A stretch of DNA of 64,000 bases from the NCBI RefSeq assembly GCF_029227915.1, contig NC_079877.1, positions 29,413,851 to 29,477,850 of the forward strand, in the 5' to 3' direction. Position numbers and translations under genes: made by a program. Shown one piece after another: positions 22,544-34,984 of the stretch. Source of the stretch: Hydractinia symbiolongicarpus. Lineage: Eukaryota; Cnidaria; Hydrozoa; Anthoathecata; Hydractiniidae. Every line of letters starts with the position of its first letter. Position 1 is the stretch's first letter. The notes beneath the pieces are model-generated. The model was not told where the DNA came from. It searched no databases and was given only the letters and a program-made list of their open reading frames with translations.

Positions 22544-25500
22544 CTAAAAACAAGTAACAGAAATTATGGAATGTGTGAACAATGGGAGCACACATCCCAC
22601 CCACGCGCCTCCCCCAAGCTAAATAATAAGTTCTTGTGAAGGAGCAATGTTTAAACCTACCTCATCCCTGCAACCAAAAAAAAAAAAAAAAAATCTAGAC
22701 AGCACTCTAATTTACTATTAACTAAAGGTAACCTTTTGCCTAAGCACTGAACACATTGCTACACAAAGATATAACCGTGCAACTACAGCCTTAGAAATTG
22801 TCTCTGTTTACACGAAGCTATTCCATTGGAACAAAACAAATGACAAAGAAAACTATGACTATGGATAAAAATACAACGCGTTTTTAAGACGATTTTCTAC
22901 AGTGTTCTCATCTCTGCATTATACCTTCTTTAGATGTTTTTCATCACATCTCCATAGCATGCAGATAATTATATATAGATACATACAAATTTGAAAGTTT
23001 TCATTCAAAGTTTTTTAATACCACTGAATTGAGTATTGATTAAAGTTATATTTTCGTATTCAATGCATGAATTTTATATCGATAGGCTTTCTTGAAACGA
23101 AAACGAAATCTATACACACTTTTAGAAGAAAGTAGCTAGTATACCCTATTTATAAGGAACAGGTATTTAAGGTTTAACCTAAAAGTGTGTTCATAATTTT
23201 CGAGTTTTTAAAAAATTTATAGTGCTTCTCGGAAAAAGTCTTGTCACATTGTAATTTTTGCAAGTTAGTCTTTTCTTAGCGTTAACCAGAATTTGCTGTT
23301 CTTAAATGTATATATCCCTGATGTATTTAAGATTTCGGATGTATCATAAATCTTATTAAGAATTTAAATGTTACACCCACAACCTCGATCCCAGAACAAG
23401 TTGCCTCTTTTTGCATAACATCGTCAAGCCTTAGCGCAGCACCGATGAGAGACAAAAAGCCCTGAGCACGAGGTTGGTTACGCCCATACTTTTTTGCCTG
23501 CTTTAAATAAATTTTTCTCTGCCGTTTCTTTAAGTTAGGGAAGGTGAAATTTAGGCTGTATCAACCAACCCTTAGCTGATAAAAGTAACTATATTCTCGG
23601 CTTCACGTTTCTTCAGATAGGTTTCTTAGAAACAACAAAACTCGAATCCTACAAAAACACTACCGTAACGATTCACCCTACACTTATGACGAACTTTATT
23701 ATACCCTGCAAAGTAATTAACATAATTAGCATAATTAACATTACTAATACCTGACATAATTAATTCAAATAATTAACCACTTTTTGTAAATCCGACCGAT
23801 CAAAGAATTTATTGTCGTAAAGACAAGTTTTAATCGCGAATCACTCGTACCGTGCTCAACAGAAGCAACACACATTCGTATGAGATATTCTCACTCACCC
23901 TGGGAATAACATGCTAATTTTTTTTTAATAATTAAACAAATATTCAACAGCATTCTGGCCATATACCACAAATTTATTTGATGATACTCTACACGCGAAA
24001 AAGACACTCAGCTACGAATAAAAAAGTTTTACATTGAAAGTGAATGAAAAAATATTACATTATTTAGTTGTAAGTGTCCAAGCCACGCTAGCTTGTTGGT
24101 TTTGTGGTATCTCCACTCGAGCGTAACAAATATGCCGCAATATATACAAGTCAGAAAATGACTATCGAACTTTGTGTATTTACTCATGCTCAAACACCTC
24201 CCCGACTGAATTAACGTCCATATTAAACGCCCATGTTACTGTTACGATTTTTGATTATATCCTACTTCTTCACCAACGCTTTGATATTGCTTTTTGATGG
24301 CCATGTCTCACTAGAATGCTAGTACCCAGTCCCTACCTATCCAAAATGGTTTGTAAATAGTGACGTAGTCGTTTTTGCCAACAACGCCCTCCTTTAATGA
24401 ATGCCCTTTTAAATGAAAGTCCAATTGTAAAGAAAACAAAACATTTTTTTTAAAAAAAAGAGAGGAAAAAATGCACAGCTGGCCACGTGTGGTGCTGCAT
24501 AGATAGCTGGTGGTAAAGCATGCTTTATAATATCAAAACTCACGTGTCCATAGTAGCTACAAGAGCAGTGAACTTTTAAAGATATTATGCACAGATGAAA
24601 AAAAGATCTTTTATGTCTTCTAAAGATAACACATATGCATTGTTTTGTAATGTCACTGCAGCGTTATTTTTTTTCAATGCAATGACTTCATGCTTGCTGA
24701 AAACATTTCACAACAGTGAGATCTGAAAATGGATAGGGGCTGCAGTACAGGTTGCGTGGGGGATAACAAAAGTGAAGTCGCCCACTCACAAAAGCGACAC
24801 ACACCTAATATAGGAAAAGTACATCTTGATTCAACTGATACACAAATTCAGGATTGGTGAAGTAGAAATGTGTGTTACACTTTTTTGTTGCCAATTATTT
24901 TAAAAGCAATGAGGTCGAAAAATTAAAACAATGGCAATTGATATTCTCATTTTTCCTGAAAAACACAAAACAATATGAGGAAATATAATATTTTATTGCA
25001 GGACCTTGTACTCAGCTTTTCGCGTTGACTTCTGGCAATTAATTTAGCGGGAAATTAGAATTGGCTAAAATTTATCATTTATATTACACATACTAAATAC
25101 TTTGTCATATTTTTAGGGATATTTTTAAAATCCACGAATTTCGTGATTTCTATTTCGAACGCCATTTTTTTTTTTTTGCAAACCATACAACTCTCTCAAC
25201 TCGCTAAAATTAAAATCTGCTTAACTCGCAAAAGTTGATTTACAAGAAATTAGGTACCTTATTAAGGTAGGTTTTGTAAATTGTTGTATAAATAGGAAAA
25301 TTTATACTAAACGTCTTATGAAACGTCTATAATAAAATAAAATAAACTATTTTCGCCATATGCTTCAGCTTTCTTGAACTGATCATGCGTAAAATATTAC
25401 TAAAAATGCCTCAAATAGCATCATAAAGTATTAAAAATCTTCAAATGGGTGTTCAATGTTTAAAACGAAAATCACATAACTTACTTTTTTTTACTTTCCG

Positions 25501-25996
25501 CGAAATTTAATTTTTTAAACATTCACGAAAATAAATTCCCGCGAAAGCCATTGTTGGCCTACCGTGAAAATTAATTTAACCCAGTTGTAAAATTTTCTAC
25601 CTGCAAAATATGCCACAGCATGTGTGCTTTTGTCGAAACGGCGAACGAACACAGCCGACTACGAGTTTAAAAATAAATAAATAAACAAACTCGTAAACAT
25701 ATTTCGACGTATTTAAATTTCAATCCGCCACCAAAACAAAAGTGATGATTTGTGACCAGCCTCGTTTCTAGTGTCTTGCAAAGTTATCATGTCGTTTTCG
25801 CACAAAGACAAAATCCCCTGTGAATAAATCTGGATTAGTGATCACGTTATAAATGTTTCAAACACAAGCATCGTTCAAAATGGTACGCGGGACATTTTCT
25901 ATCTCGAATACTGTCTTCCCATCCAAGGTTTTCCACCGTTTATTTTAAATACAGGTTTTGCAGCACACGGTATCTGGTCTTTGGCGCTTTTCAATT
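22544..25996. other. intergenic or 5' intron, no gene recognised
   Basis: Contains a CCTCGTTCCCAGG-family inverted repeat (23381-23475) and AT-rich repeat-like sequence around 25.0-25.6 kb with scattered CGCGAAATTTAA-like blocks. A possible first exon of the HEPN gene at 23899-23912 is the only coding signal seen. Confidence 0.4.
23381..23475. mobile_element. short MITE-like inverted repeat, CCTCGTTCCCAGG family
   Basis: Left end AACCTCGATCCCAGAAC; right end GCCCTGAGCACGAGGTT. Same family and size class as the copy at 11168-11251. Confidence 0.6.
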
Positions 25997-26926
25997 CTAC
26001 AAGCAAGTTAACACGACGGTGATCAGGTGGTACGGACTTGGAATATCATAGTGGTGAAATTCTTCCTTCAGAACAATATCGTGAAAAATCTCCATTTCTC
26101 TGGTATATGTTCCATGAAGGGATATATACGTTTGGCAAAGTTCCTTCCTTTTTTGTAGAGCGGTATTCAGTGACGCTTGACCTTGGTAGATTCTCTTGTT
26201 TTCTGAGAACCAAGTTACGTTCTGTGTTTCCATAACATCATAAACCCAACTCGAGACAGCGTCAGTACCAAACTCAGTACACACAAGGTCGCTCTTCTTG
26301 TAGAAGACTTGTAACAAATTATAAGAAAACATCTGATATCCTTCGTCAATACGAGCTGGTTTGCAATGCGTGTATCCGGAAAATAACCATTCCACAGGTC
26401 TGTGTTTTAGTTCGTAAATCAATCTTTCTACGCACAGGTAATGATCGTCATCTAACCTGAGATAATATTCAACTTTGAATCGTTCCATCACATAATAAAT
26501 AGATTTATAAGTTCGAACAGCGAAATTCCGACCGGGAGGTGTATCGAGTACAGCAATGTCGTTGTTGCTTTTTGATTCTGCAATATACTTATTCAATATA
26601 TCGCTGGACAAACGTTGATTATTAATATCTAATCCATCAAAAAAGAACTTGTATGTGCAATTTGTTTTTCTTGTGCAACCAAACAACCATGTATTCCGCA
26701 ACACATTGCGCCGATTCTGATTCGTATACGCAGCTATTATACCAATAAACAATAGATACTTCTCCCTTCGTTTGCTGGTATTGATACTTTGTGGAAATTC
26801 CAACTGAAACCGCTTGATTATATCTTGATCTCTAACTTTCACCAGAGAAATATACTTGAAAAGGTTATAGCATACCAGTACCACACACAGTAGGACCATG
26901 CAACAAATAAACTTTTTCGAAAGCAT
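25997..26926 (-). CDS. GT31-family beta-1,3-glycosyltransferase, type II membrane protein
   Basis: A single-exon 309-residue frame. A short cytoplasmic end and one membrane anchor (residues ~6-27) predict a Golgi type II protein. GT31 blocks appear in order: RRNVLRNTW (72-80), FFFDG (94-98), DIAVLD (123-128), then LRLDDDHYL (156-164), where DDD (159-161) is the metal-binding motif. The C-terminal half departs from vertebrate beta3GalT: the usual E-D-V...G block is not obvious, and the chain ends soon after. Family reaction: transfer of galactose or N-acetylglucosamine from a UDP-sugar in beta-1,3 linkage; acceptor unknown. Lack of introns among intron-rich neighbours is common for this family and could also reflect a retrocopy. 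Confidence 0.8.
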   Translation of the reverse strand: MLSKKFICCMVLLCVVLVCYNLFKYISLVKVRDQDIIKRFQLEFPQSINTSKRREKYLLFIGIIAAYTNQNRRNVLRNTWLFGCTRKTNCTYKFFFDGLDINNQRLSSDILNKYIAESKSNNDIAVLDTPPGRNFAVRTYKSIYYVMERFKVEYYLRLDDDHYLCVERLIYELKHRPVEWLFSGYTHCKPARIDEGYQMFSYNLLQVFYKKSDLVCTEFGTDAVSSWVYDVMETQNVTWFSENKRIYQGQASLNTALQKRKELCQTYISLHGTYTREMEIFHDIVLKEEFHHYDIPSPYHLITVVLTCL

Positions 26927-27474
26927 AAGATTATGACCAAACGAAAAGAAAAACTTTTCCTGTCGTAATAAAATTCTAACTGCATAACATTTTTAATTTA
27001 ATATTTATACAATAAAAAAATATTTATACATTATTAAAAAGTGATTCGATAACAAAATTTTATAAAACAGTTTTTTTCTTTATTTCATATACTATCATAT
27101 TTTGTTATAAAACCTTAGCTGTTTCATGTAGCAGGATAAGCCGTAAAACGAACAGATATGTCAAAAATTTTGTAGTTTCGGATTTATTTCGTTAAATCTC
27201 AAAATTGAAAAAAAAAAAAGTTAGCGTGAGATCGGGTTTTAACCACATATTTCAATTCCTCGAATGTTCAATGTTTTAACGGCGCCATTATTCAATACAA
27301 AAATCGAAAACTTGAATTTTACATCAAAACGCAACGTTCTACCCCAAAATGCTTTGAAAAAAGAAAAGTTAAAAAACAACAACAAACTTTGCAACTTTTT
27401 ATAAATCGTGCATTCAGACTGCACCAGGGCGCACACATTTACTGGTTGTTGACAAATGTAGGAACAAACTCATG
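26927..27474. other. short intergenic spacer
   Basis: AT-rich gap between the GT31 gene and the 3' end of the AUNIP-like gene, both on the minus strand. A 65-codon minus frame (27239-27436) has no recognisable content. Confidence 0.4.
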
Positions 27475-29727
27475 TCAAGTAGTCCAAAAATCAGCTGCGT
27501 TTAAATCCAAACGCTTTCGATTTTGGAAGCCATTAGATAACGCGATTTTTTGTCTCGTTGGACGCAGTAGAGTTTGTTGAATACATCCTGTTATAGAATC
27601 GGGCGAGCAAGAATCTAGTTGACAACTATTGTACTTTATGTCTTGCAATACAGCACGTGTTTCTTTTTCCATCTTTTTGTGAAAATCAATGCAGCTAGGT
27701 CGTATGTTCTCCTTCCCAGACATTTTCAACATATTGGATTTGACTAACGTGCCAGAATCAAATTCGACATAAGATTTCTGATCAATGCGCGACGACTCTG
27801 ACTTCAGACTTGAAGTATCTTCTTCTAACAACTGTTTTTTTAACGTGGTTTGTTTTACTACTTCTTCAGTATTTCTTATTGTATAACTGTTATTATTCAA
27901 CCGCCTACGAGCAAACTGCAAGGGCGATGGAGGGCGAAAAGCTGTCTCTTTGTTTTGTGTATCATTGCACGGTTCAGTGAATATTAAAGGCGAAGGAGGA
28001 CGAGGTGTTGCAATAGTATGCATGGCTTCGTTTTTATGGTTCCGCCTTTTATTGGTATTCATTTCAGAATATTGTTCAGTGAAAATTAAAGGAGATGGCG
28101 GCTTGGTTACGTGTCTGTTTTGAGACGGCGACGGTTGAAGTGCCGATTGTTTTCCCGTAACACACGTTTGCGAGCTAAAAATCCCTTTAAAGAAATCTTT
28201 ATCGCCGTCATTGTTTTTAACTTCGCTATCAACATCGAACAATCTTTCTCGCGTTAAGCACTTCGTTGGGTCCTCAACGCAACCCATTCGGCTTAATTCA
28301 TTGCCATAGCAACCTTCCAGGTTGACACAACAAGGCGAAAAATCGTCATCAATTACGCTCCTCTCGTGTGTCATTTCAGGGTGAACTATGGACATGTCAA
28401 GTTGTTTGACGACGCACGGCGACTGCTGGGTGAACTCCTGACAGATACTATCTGTATTTTTTAAAGATGAAGGTTTATTAATTTCTTTTTTGTCTCTGCT
28501 GTAAGGTGTGTTCGACTTTAAGACCGGCAACCGAGAGAAATCCTCAAGAAGTTCTACTTTCGTTTCTTTCGTCGGCTTTATATAACTAGTAACCGCCATT
28601 CTTTTACGTTGTTTAGAATTCGATTTCTCGTGACTAATTTTTTTAATAATATTACATAAGTTATTTTTCGTCGTACCTTGGGATTCACAAAAGTTAGATA
28701 TCTCCAGTAAACTGCTTCCACACGTCCCAAACAACATCCTCTCCTCCTCGTCGTCGTCATCACATCTTGCGGTACTAATCTTGGCGTCATTACATTTATC
28801 GTCAACGGTAAATCGATTCATAGAAAAGGTTGAATGGACTAAAAAAATTGGCACACTACTTCACTAGATGTACATCGTTTTAGGTTGGGAAGGCGTTTGA
28901 AATTTAAGGTAGCTAATTGGAAGGAGATTCATGACGAAAATCAACAAAATTCAAGACGCATTTAGGATTCCAAAATATATAAACACATAACTCACTGCTC
29001 GTAACGAAGATTATCCTCAGCATATTACAAAAAATTCGAAAGTATTCGAGTACATTATTCACATTCAAAATATAAAATAACACGAAGGATATAAAAATGA
29101 GTGTTTCTAGAAGTTTAGCTATGCAGAGTTTATAGCTAGCTCTTTCGAAAAAAAAATCATTGATTCATTAAAAACAAGCAAGCATGTTTTCTTGCCCTCT
29201 GATTTTTTCCCTAAAATTTGTATCCCCTTGCCTGAGCGGAGCAATAATGAACGAGTTTTCGTTAATTTGTGGAAATTATGTAAAGTCTTATTTATCAATT
29301 TATTTACGTCTTAATGAGAATACCGTAGTTATTCACATTTTACTACGAAAAGTTACTTTGATAAAAAATTAGTCCTATATGGTTGCAACAAATCATGTAC
29401 TCTAAAATTCTTAATACGTGGATCGGTTGATCTGCACCGTGTTTATTCGTCTATGAAAACTCAACTAATAAAACGATTTTACAACACACGTCAAAATAAA
29501 CAAAACAATTACTCACATGATCGCTGTTCCTCGCTTCTTCTCGATAATCCATGATTTTTAAAAAACGAAGAAACTTTGGTCTGTCTTAAATTAGATGTAT
29601 TTAATGCTTGTGAGAACGGTTCCATAAACATTGGATATTTTTGCTGTACTTTTCTGTTGACAGTTTGTTTTTGCTTGCAGGTTTTCTTTTTTATTGGCAC
29701 TGCAGCAGACAGCCACTTATTGCTCAT
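27475..29727 (-). CDS. AUNIP-like protein with PCNA-interacting (PIP) box, two exons
   Basis: Exon 1, 29727-29517, ends at GTGAGT in phase 1. Exon 2, 28838-27475, starts after TTTTTTTAG. Together they give 524 residues. Exon 1 opens MSNKWLSAAVPIKKK and ends with the block QTKVSSFF (residues 49-56), a perfect PIP box (Q-x-x-V-x-x-F-F). The layout W-L-x-AA, a basic run, then Q-x-x-h-x-SFF resembles the N terminus of vertebrate AUNIP (Aurora-A and ninein-interacting protein, also a DNA-end resection factor). Exon 2 is low-complexity and polar, with an acidic run (CDDDDEEE) and three spaced PPSPL(I/Q)F motifs, two reading PPSPLIFTE (28075-28101, 27973-27999). AUNIP also has an S/T-PLxFxFTE-type motif. 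Orthology is inferred from short motifs only; a generic PIP-box DNA-repair protein is the alternative. Confidence 0.6.
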
Positions 29728-30988
29728 ATTAATCCGCTAAATGAAACTTAAAAATACTTTGAAAAAAAAAAAAAAACTACAAGAAAAAATTAGACTTAGA
29801 CCTAATACGTAAGGTCTAGTTTACATTGAGAAATTTGTAAATAGAATAGTTGGGTAGGGTTGCTAGCTAATTTATATTTTCCCAGACTTTTTCGTTACTC
29901 AAATAACACAGACTTTTTTATTAAAAGATTTATTCTTAAGAGCTTTCTTTCGAATTTTTAACGCATTAAATTTTCATGCATAGTTGACAGCTAAATTTTT
30001 TATACAAAATATTTGGACTTTTTTCTTGACTTTCAATCTCTTTAAATCTTTAAAATTTTCTAGATTACTGGCCACCTTCAATCAAAGCCCGCTCTAGGTT
30101 CTTTAAGTCCAATTTAAAAAAAAAAATTAACTGTTGAAACCAGCTCATTGAAACCTCTTAACATTATTCATGAAAGATAATGTATACAAAAGACACGTGC
30201 TTTTCTTGTCAAAATAATTTCAAACACAACAATAAAAGAAAAATTACTAGGTAAAAAGCCATTGTCAGTCATTGTCAGTCAGGATTCACTGCGACCCTTC
30301 AAAAATTAGCCCTTTTTCCCCAACTTTTTTCCCAACAAATAACATTAAAGAAAATTTTAGACTGCAAAAAAACTAGCTTAAACTATAACAATGGCTTGAA
30401 ACTGAAATATTTTTAGACAACTAACATATTAAACACAATATATCTCAAATACTAAATATAAATGTTAAAAAAAACATAATATAATAAATATGCAACCAAC
30501 GCTATCATATTTACAGCAGCGGTTGTTTCTCCCTAGTATTCTCTCTTCTCTTTTTTATCTTCATAAATATATACACGTAAAAACCTCCTTGAAGTTATAA
30601 AAATATGGTCTAGTATCTAATAAATTTCATCCAGTTTGTTTAGGTATTTCTAAACAACCAAGTAAAGACAAATTATCAAATATAAAAGTAGAAACGAACA
30701 AATATAAAATATGGTATAAAACTAACAAAATATGGTAACTCAGAAAACTTTGAAGCAAATCCAATGTGAGAAGACACGAAGCGCTCTCAAATAGAACGCC
30801 ATTTGTTGTATACGCATACAGAACATAAGGTTGACAAGCCGAGGGTCGGAAAAAGCGAGGGTAAACGGGTAAGGAAAGGAGAGGTGATCTACAACACAGG
30901 GTCAACATGTGAAAAGGCGGACATGACGGAAGATGGTAGAGATAAGGGATGGAGAACAAAGGATATGTATTTTAAAAAACAAAATATA

Positions 30989-33900
30989 CTATTTTTGTTC
31001 ATCAACTTTCGTATGTCCACTATGTTTTTTATTCTTTGTTTGATTGTTTTGCCTTTTAAGAGCAGCATACTGAATCTTCAATTCTTTGCATTCCATTTTA
31101 TGTTTCATGAGCCAGTGTTGTTTCTGACAATTTCGTCCACAATATCGCACCATGCGACAATCTAATTTACAAAGCACAGAACAAAAACACGTTATATATT
31201 TCTATCTATCAGCGAGTGCATAAATCAGTTGTAAAACAATGTTTAATGCAATTGCAACACAAACAAGATGTAGGGGCTGCATACACTATCTCGCATGTCA
31301 ATGTCAATTGCAAATTATCACTGCAACAATATATTTTAAATATATAAACGGAGTCATTTGACAAAACCTAAAAACCTAAAAATTGATTTACAGCTGTTCC
31401 TGGCGCGAGGGATATAATGCATCACTATGTTACTTACTGACTTTTTGTGTTCATCTATTAAACACCTGCATGTGAAATTTTTAGGTTCTATACCTCTGAG
31501 AGCCTTTGGCCATTTTTTGAAACTACCGCTTAAAAATTCTTATGAAATCCTTATAATGTGAAAATTCATTGGGATTATTCTTAGACCATGAAACTCATAA
31601 CACAATTTTATGTCGTTGCGAGGAATCATTTTGCAAAAATTTTTAAGCCAAATAATTAATATAAAAGCCGTCAAATTAGAAATCACCCATTTCGGACGTA
31701 GTTAGTTAGTTAGACAGTGAGAAGTTGGAAAGCAATACTATCCTCGCAAAGCGAGATAAATAAATAAATAAATGATATTTAATCAAAATGAATGAATGAA
31801 TAAATGAATGAATGAATGAATAAATATGTACTTCACATTACATTGTCGTCCCATCGAACTTTGAGGGGATGACTGACGAAGAAACTTATTTACAACTTAC
31901 CTGCACAAACGTGTAAGTTGTGAGGACTTCCACAGTTATTACACAAAGCCTCTTTCTTTCTGTCTCGATCAGTATTTACTGTTGCTTCCATATATGAGTT
32001 TCTACAAACAGGTGTTCTGTTGGTAACTGTCTTTCCGTTGCTGCTTTTACAAGGTAATGTAACTGATGAAGAAAAAATGACACAAATATTATTTTTTACG
32101 AAGTCCCAAAATGGTTCTGTGACATCAGGGGTCAATTTAGAAACTCAACCTAATAATTGAACAAGGTCCTAAATTTCCACTTAATAGCAAAAAAGACTGG
32201 TGTAAACAATTCATGTCTTTTCTGATAGCTTTTAGGTAGGAAATAAAGAAATATAGTTGAAAAAGTTTTCTATTTACATCCCTGTCACTGGCCTTCCTTA
32301 CAATACACTTTGTTTGTTCTTCAACCTTTTTTCTTCAAAATACTCTGATTACGTAAGCAATTACATACAAGATGCAGGCGCTGCATAATCTCGCTATTAA
32401 AAATGCACAACTATGAAACATCCACAATGCGACCCAATTCTACAATTTCTGCTAACAAAAATACAGCCTATCATCCATGGTTAAAAGTCGCGCGATTGAA
32501 ACGTTTATGGTCTTAAACGGCATTTAGGTGACAAAGAATCAAAATTTTGATGTCACCATCATGTTAGCATACTTTTTTTGTTATCTGTGCCAAATTTTGT
32601 CGAAAATAAAGTAGTTTTAATTTCGGACCAAATTTGGCCTAATATGACATTTAGGTGACAAAAATCAAAATTTTAATGTCACCATCATGTTCAGCATACG
32701 TTTTTTGTTAACTTTGCCAAATTTTGTCTAAAATAAAGTAGTTTTAATTTTTGGACCAATTTTGGCCTAAAATGACATTTAGGTGACAAAAATCAAAATT
32801 ATGATGTCACTATTATGTTCAGCATACCTTTTTTGTTAACTGTGTCAAATTTTGTCGAAAACAAATACCAATTTTGGCCTGAAACGTCATTTAGATGACT
32901 TCCAAGTACTTAGAGAGTTTAGGTACGAAGTTTAAATCTGTGACGTTGCAATTGACCATTTGGGACATTTAGTTAGTTACGAGTTGGAAACCTATCCTCG
33001 CAGGCGAGATAGTAAAAAGAAAAAAAAAAAGTAAAAATAGTTACCAAGATGAGATTCGAACACACGACTACTCCCGTGTCGGTGCTCGCAGGCGAGATGG
33101 TAAAAAGAAAAAAAAAAGTAAAAATAGTTACCAAGATGAGATTCGAACACACGACTACTCCCGTGTCGGTGCTCAGAGAGCCAAAAATTTCCATTTTGGG
33201 ACGGACAGCTGTATTTGAATACTCCTCGCAGGCGAGATAGTAGTAAGTGTGAAAGCAGGTCATTGTCAATAAAAATTATATAAATTCTTTTTACATGAAG
33301 TCACTTGATGATTATTTTACTACTTACCATTCCCTTGTTAAAAAAAAGATGTAATTTTGTATATAATTTTGTATATAACTGTATATCAAGAGAAATTTTT
33401 TTTCTGATTTACAATTAATGTTTATGTATCTTTATCTATTTCAGCTATTAATGGAAACAAAAATTATAAAATATATATATAAATATATATATTTCGCTCG
33501 GAAATGGTTATTCTAATATAAAAATTATAAAAAAAACAAAAAAAAATATAAAATTTAAATAAAAATCCTCTCTTTTTCATCTTCTTTTTCTAAAATGACA
33601 GATAATAACTTATCTTTACTATATAAAAAAATGATCGCTTAAGTTGACTTCTTCCTATTCCTATATTTTTCCTTCATATTTGTATATTCAAAATTGCTAA
33701 GAAATCTCTATTAGCAGGCTGGTAATCTATACAGGCCTAAGCTTAGCAAGTCTGTTGCCTATAAAAAATATTGAGAAAACAATATAACAGAACAAAACAA
33801 AACAAAAACAAAACAATACGAACAACAAGAAAAAAAAAAAGTGTAGCACTTAAAATATTTAAAAATATCCTGACAAAAAATTTGACAAAATCTGACAAGA

Positions 33901-34177
33901 ATAAGAATTTCAGGATCTCTGTTTTTAATCTTAAACAGCCTATGTATACATGCAATAAAAACTAAATTTCCTGAGTCGTTGGTTGAAATTGAGTGCACTA
34001 TTTTTTTGCTGCTAATTTTTGTACTGCAAGGACTGTCCAGCGCAGCTTTCACTGCAGCATTTCTTTCCTTCAAATCAAACCAAAAGGAATCATACAACAC
34101 ACCTTTAACATTCAAAGCAGTACCAGCTTCTCGTAACTTTTTCTTTAATTTCCTAGAAATATTTTTGCCATGCGGTC
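30989..34177 (-). CDS. intact 3' exons encoding the MYND zinc finger
   Basis: Exons 34177-33950, 32062-31901 and 31161-30989 of the gene above stay open and in phase. The MYND ligands are split across the last intron. CNNC and C from exon 6 (CNNCGSPHNLHVCA) join CRMVRYCGRNCQ and HKMEC from exon 7, giving the full C-x2-C, C-x2-C, C-x3-C, H-x3-C set. The C terminus is a basic tail. MYND fingers are protein-protein interaction modules. A downstream start could in principle still yield a MYND-only product, but no promoter evidence is visible. Confidence 0.75.
32519..32885. repeat. three tandem ~127-bp repeats
   Basis: Three head-to-tail copies each start near GACATTTAGGTGACAAAAAT (32519, 32646, 32774). 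They hold the inverted pair AGGTGAC...GTCACC and the blocks CATCATGTTCAGCATAC and ACCAATTTTGGCCT. A partial fourth start is at ~32885. They lie in the intron between exons 5 and 6 of the MYND gene. Confidence 0.85.
32997..33172. repeat. two near-identical 88-bp tandem copies with tRNA-like 3' half
   Basis: Copies at 32997-33084 and 33085-33172 begin CTCGCAGGCGAGAT and end CCCGTGTCGGTG. On the minus strand they contain GTTCGAATC, a box B-like motif within a tRNA 3'-half-like stretch. A third CTCGCAGGCGAGATAG start is at ~33226. A related TATCCTCGC..GCGAGATA end is found at ~31.74 kb after a similar leader (TAGTTAGTTA...GAGAAGTTGGAAA). So the segment is a duplicated terminus of an interspersed repeat. 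Confidence 0.75.
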
Positions 34178-34853
34178 CTAAATAGAAATTCAAAATAGGT
34201 GATGTCTTGAAATGCATTAATAGGTTTAGTTAGTAACTGAATATATAGATGTTTACAATTATAAATACATATCCTTAAGTTTCTAGAAGCTCGTGAAGAA
34301 ATTCAAGAAAATCTTTTATCAGACATAACAAATCTTGAATCCTTAAGAAGCTCGTCAACTGTGTGTTAAAGTTGTCTTGCTAAGTATGTGAAATTATGAT
34401 GTCATGAACTAGCCCTTAAACATGTAATTGTTGGTATTAAGCAAAGTCATGGTAACTAAATATTGAAATTTATGTAAAGTGTTCAAAACCCTAAACTGAA
34501 TGTTTAAAAACTATTTTAACCGTATATTTCTTGTCAAAACTGGTCGATACAATACTACACTCATAGCTAGTTTATGCCATGGATAATTAGTGATACTTCT
34601 GAGTCTAAATTGTTATGAACCAAACAGGATTTTTCAAAAAATATACAAATCCATAGACAACTTTTCAAGCTGAAATTAACTGGTGTTTTCGTTGGAGGTA
34701 AGTATGAATTTATCAACATCTTAATCTTCCTAGGGCCATCATTTCAAGATTTAAAATGTTTTTTTTGATATCATCATTCCAAAAAAGTGTTTGAATTCTA
34801 AAAGCCCAACCTCAGGGAGATTTTGTGTTGGCAAGCAGGCATCAAGGTTTTAA

Positions 34854-34984
34854 TCTATATTATAATACCTGTATACGTCTGTCTGTCACGCAAAATGGTA
34901 GCTTAGCTGCGCAATAGCGAGAAGCACGCAATGTGGTATAAAAAGGACGGGCGAACCTGTGGATTTTCCACAGGCTAACACTAG
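34854..34984 (+). mobile_element. miniature Helitron-like element
   Basis: Starts TCTATATTATAATACC, contains GTCTGTCTGTC, and ends with the hairpin CCTGTGGATTTTCCACAGG followed by CTAACACTAG. 5' TC, 3' hairpin plus CTAG, insertion between A and T (34853 A, 34985 T) and no inverted ends or target duplication are Helitron hallmarks. No Rep/helicase is encoded. Confidence 0.78.

Noticed and set aside
30627-31165. Open frames of 110 (minus) and 120 (plus) codons
   Set aside because: The first has no domain and the second is antisense to the MYND exon 7; both look like shadows.
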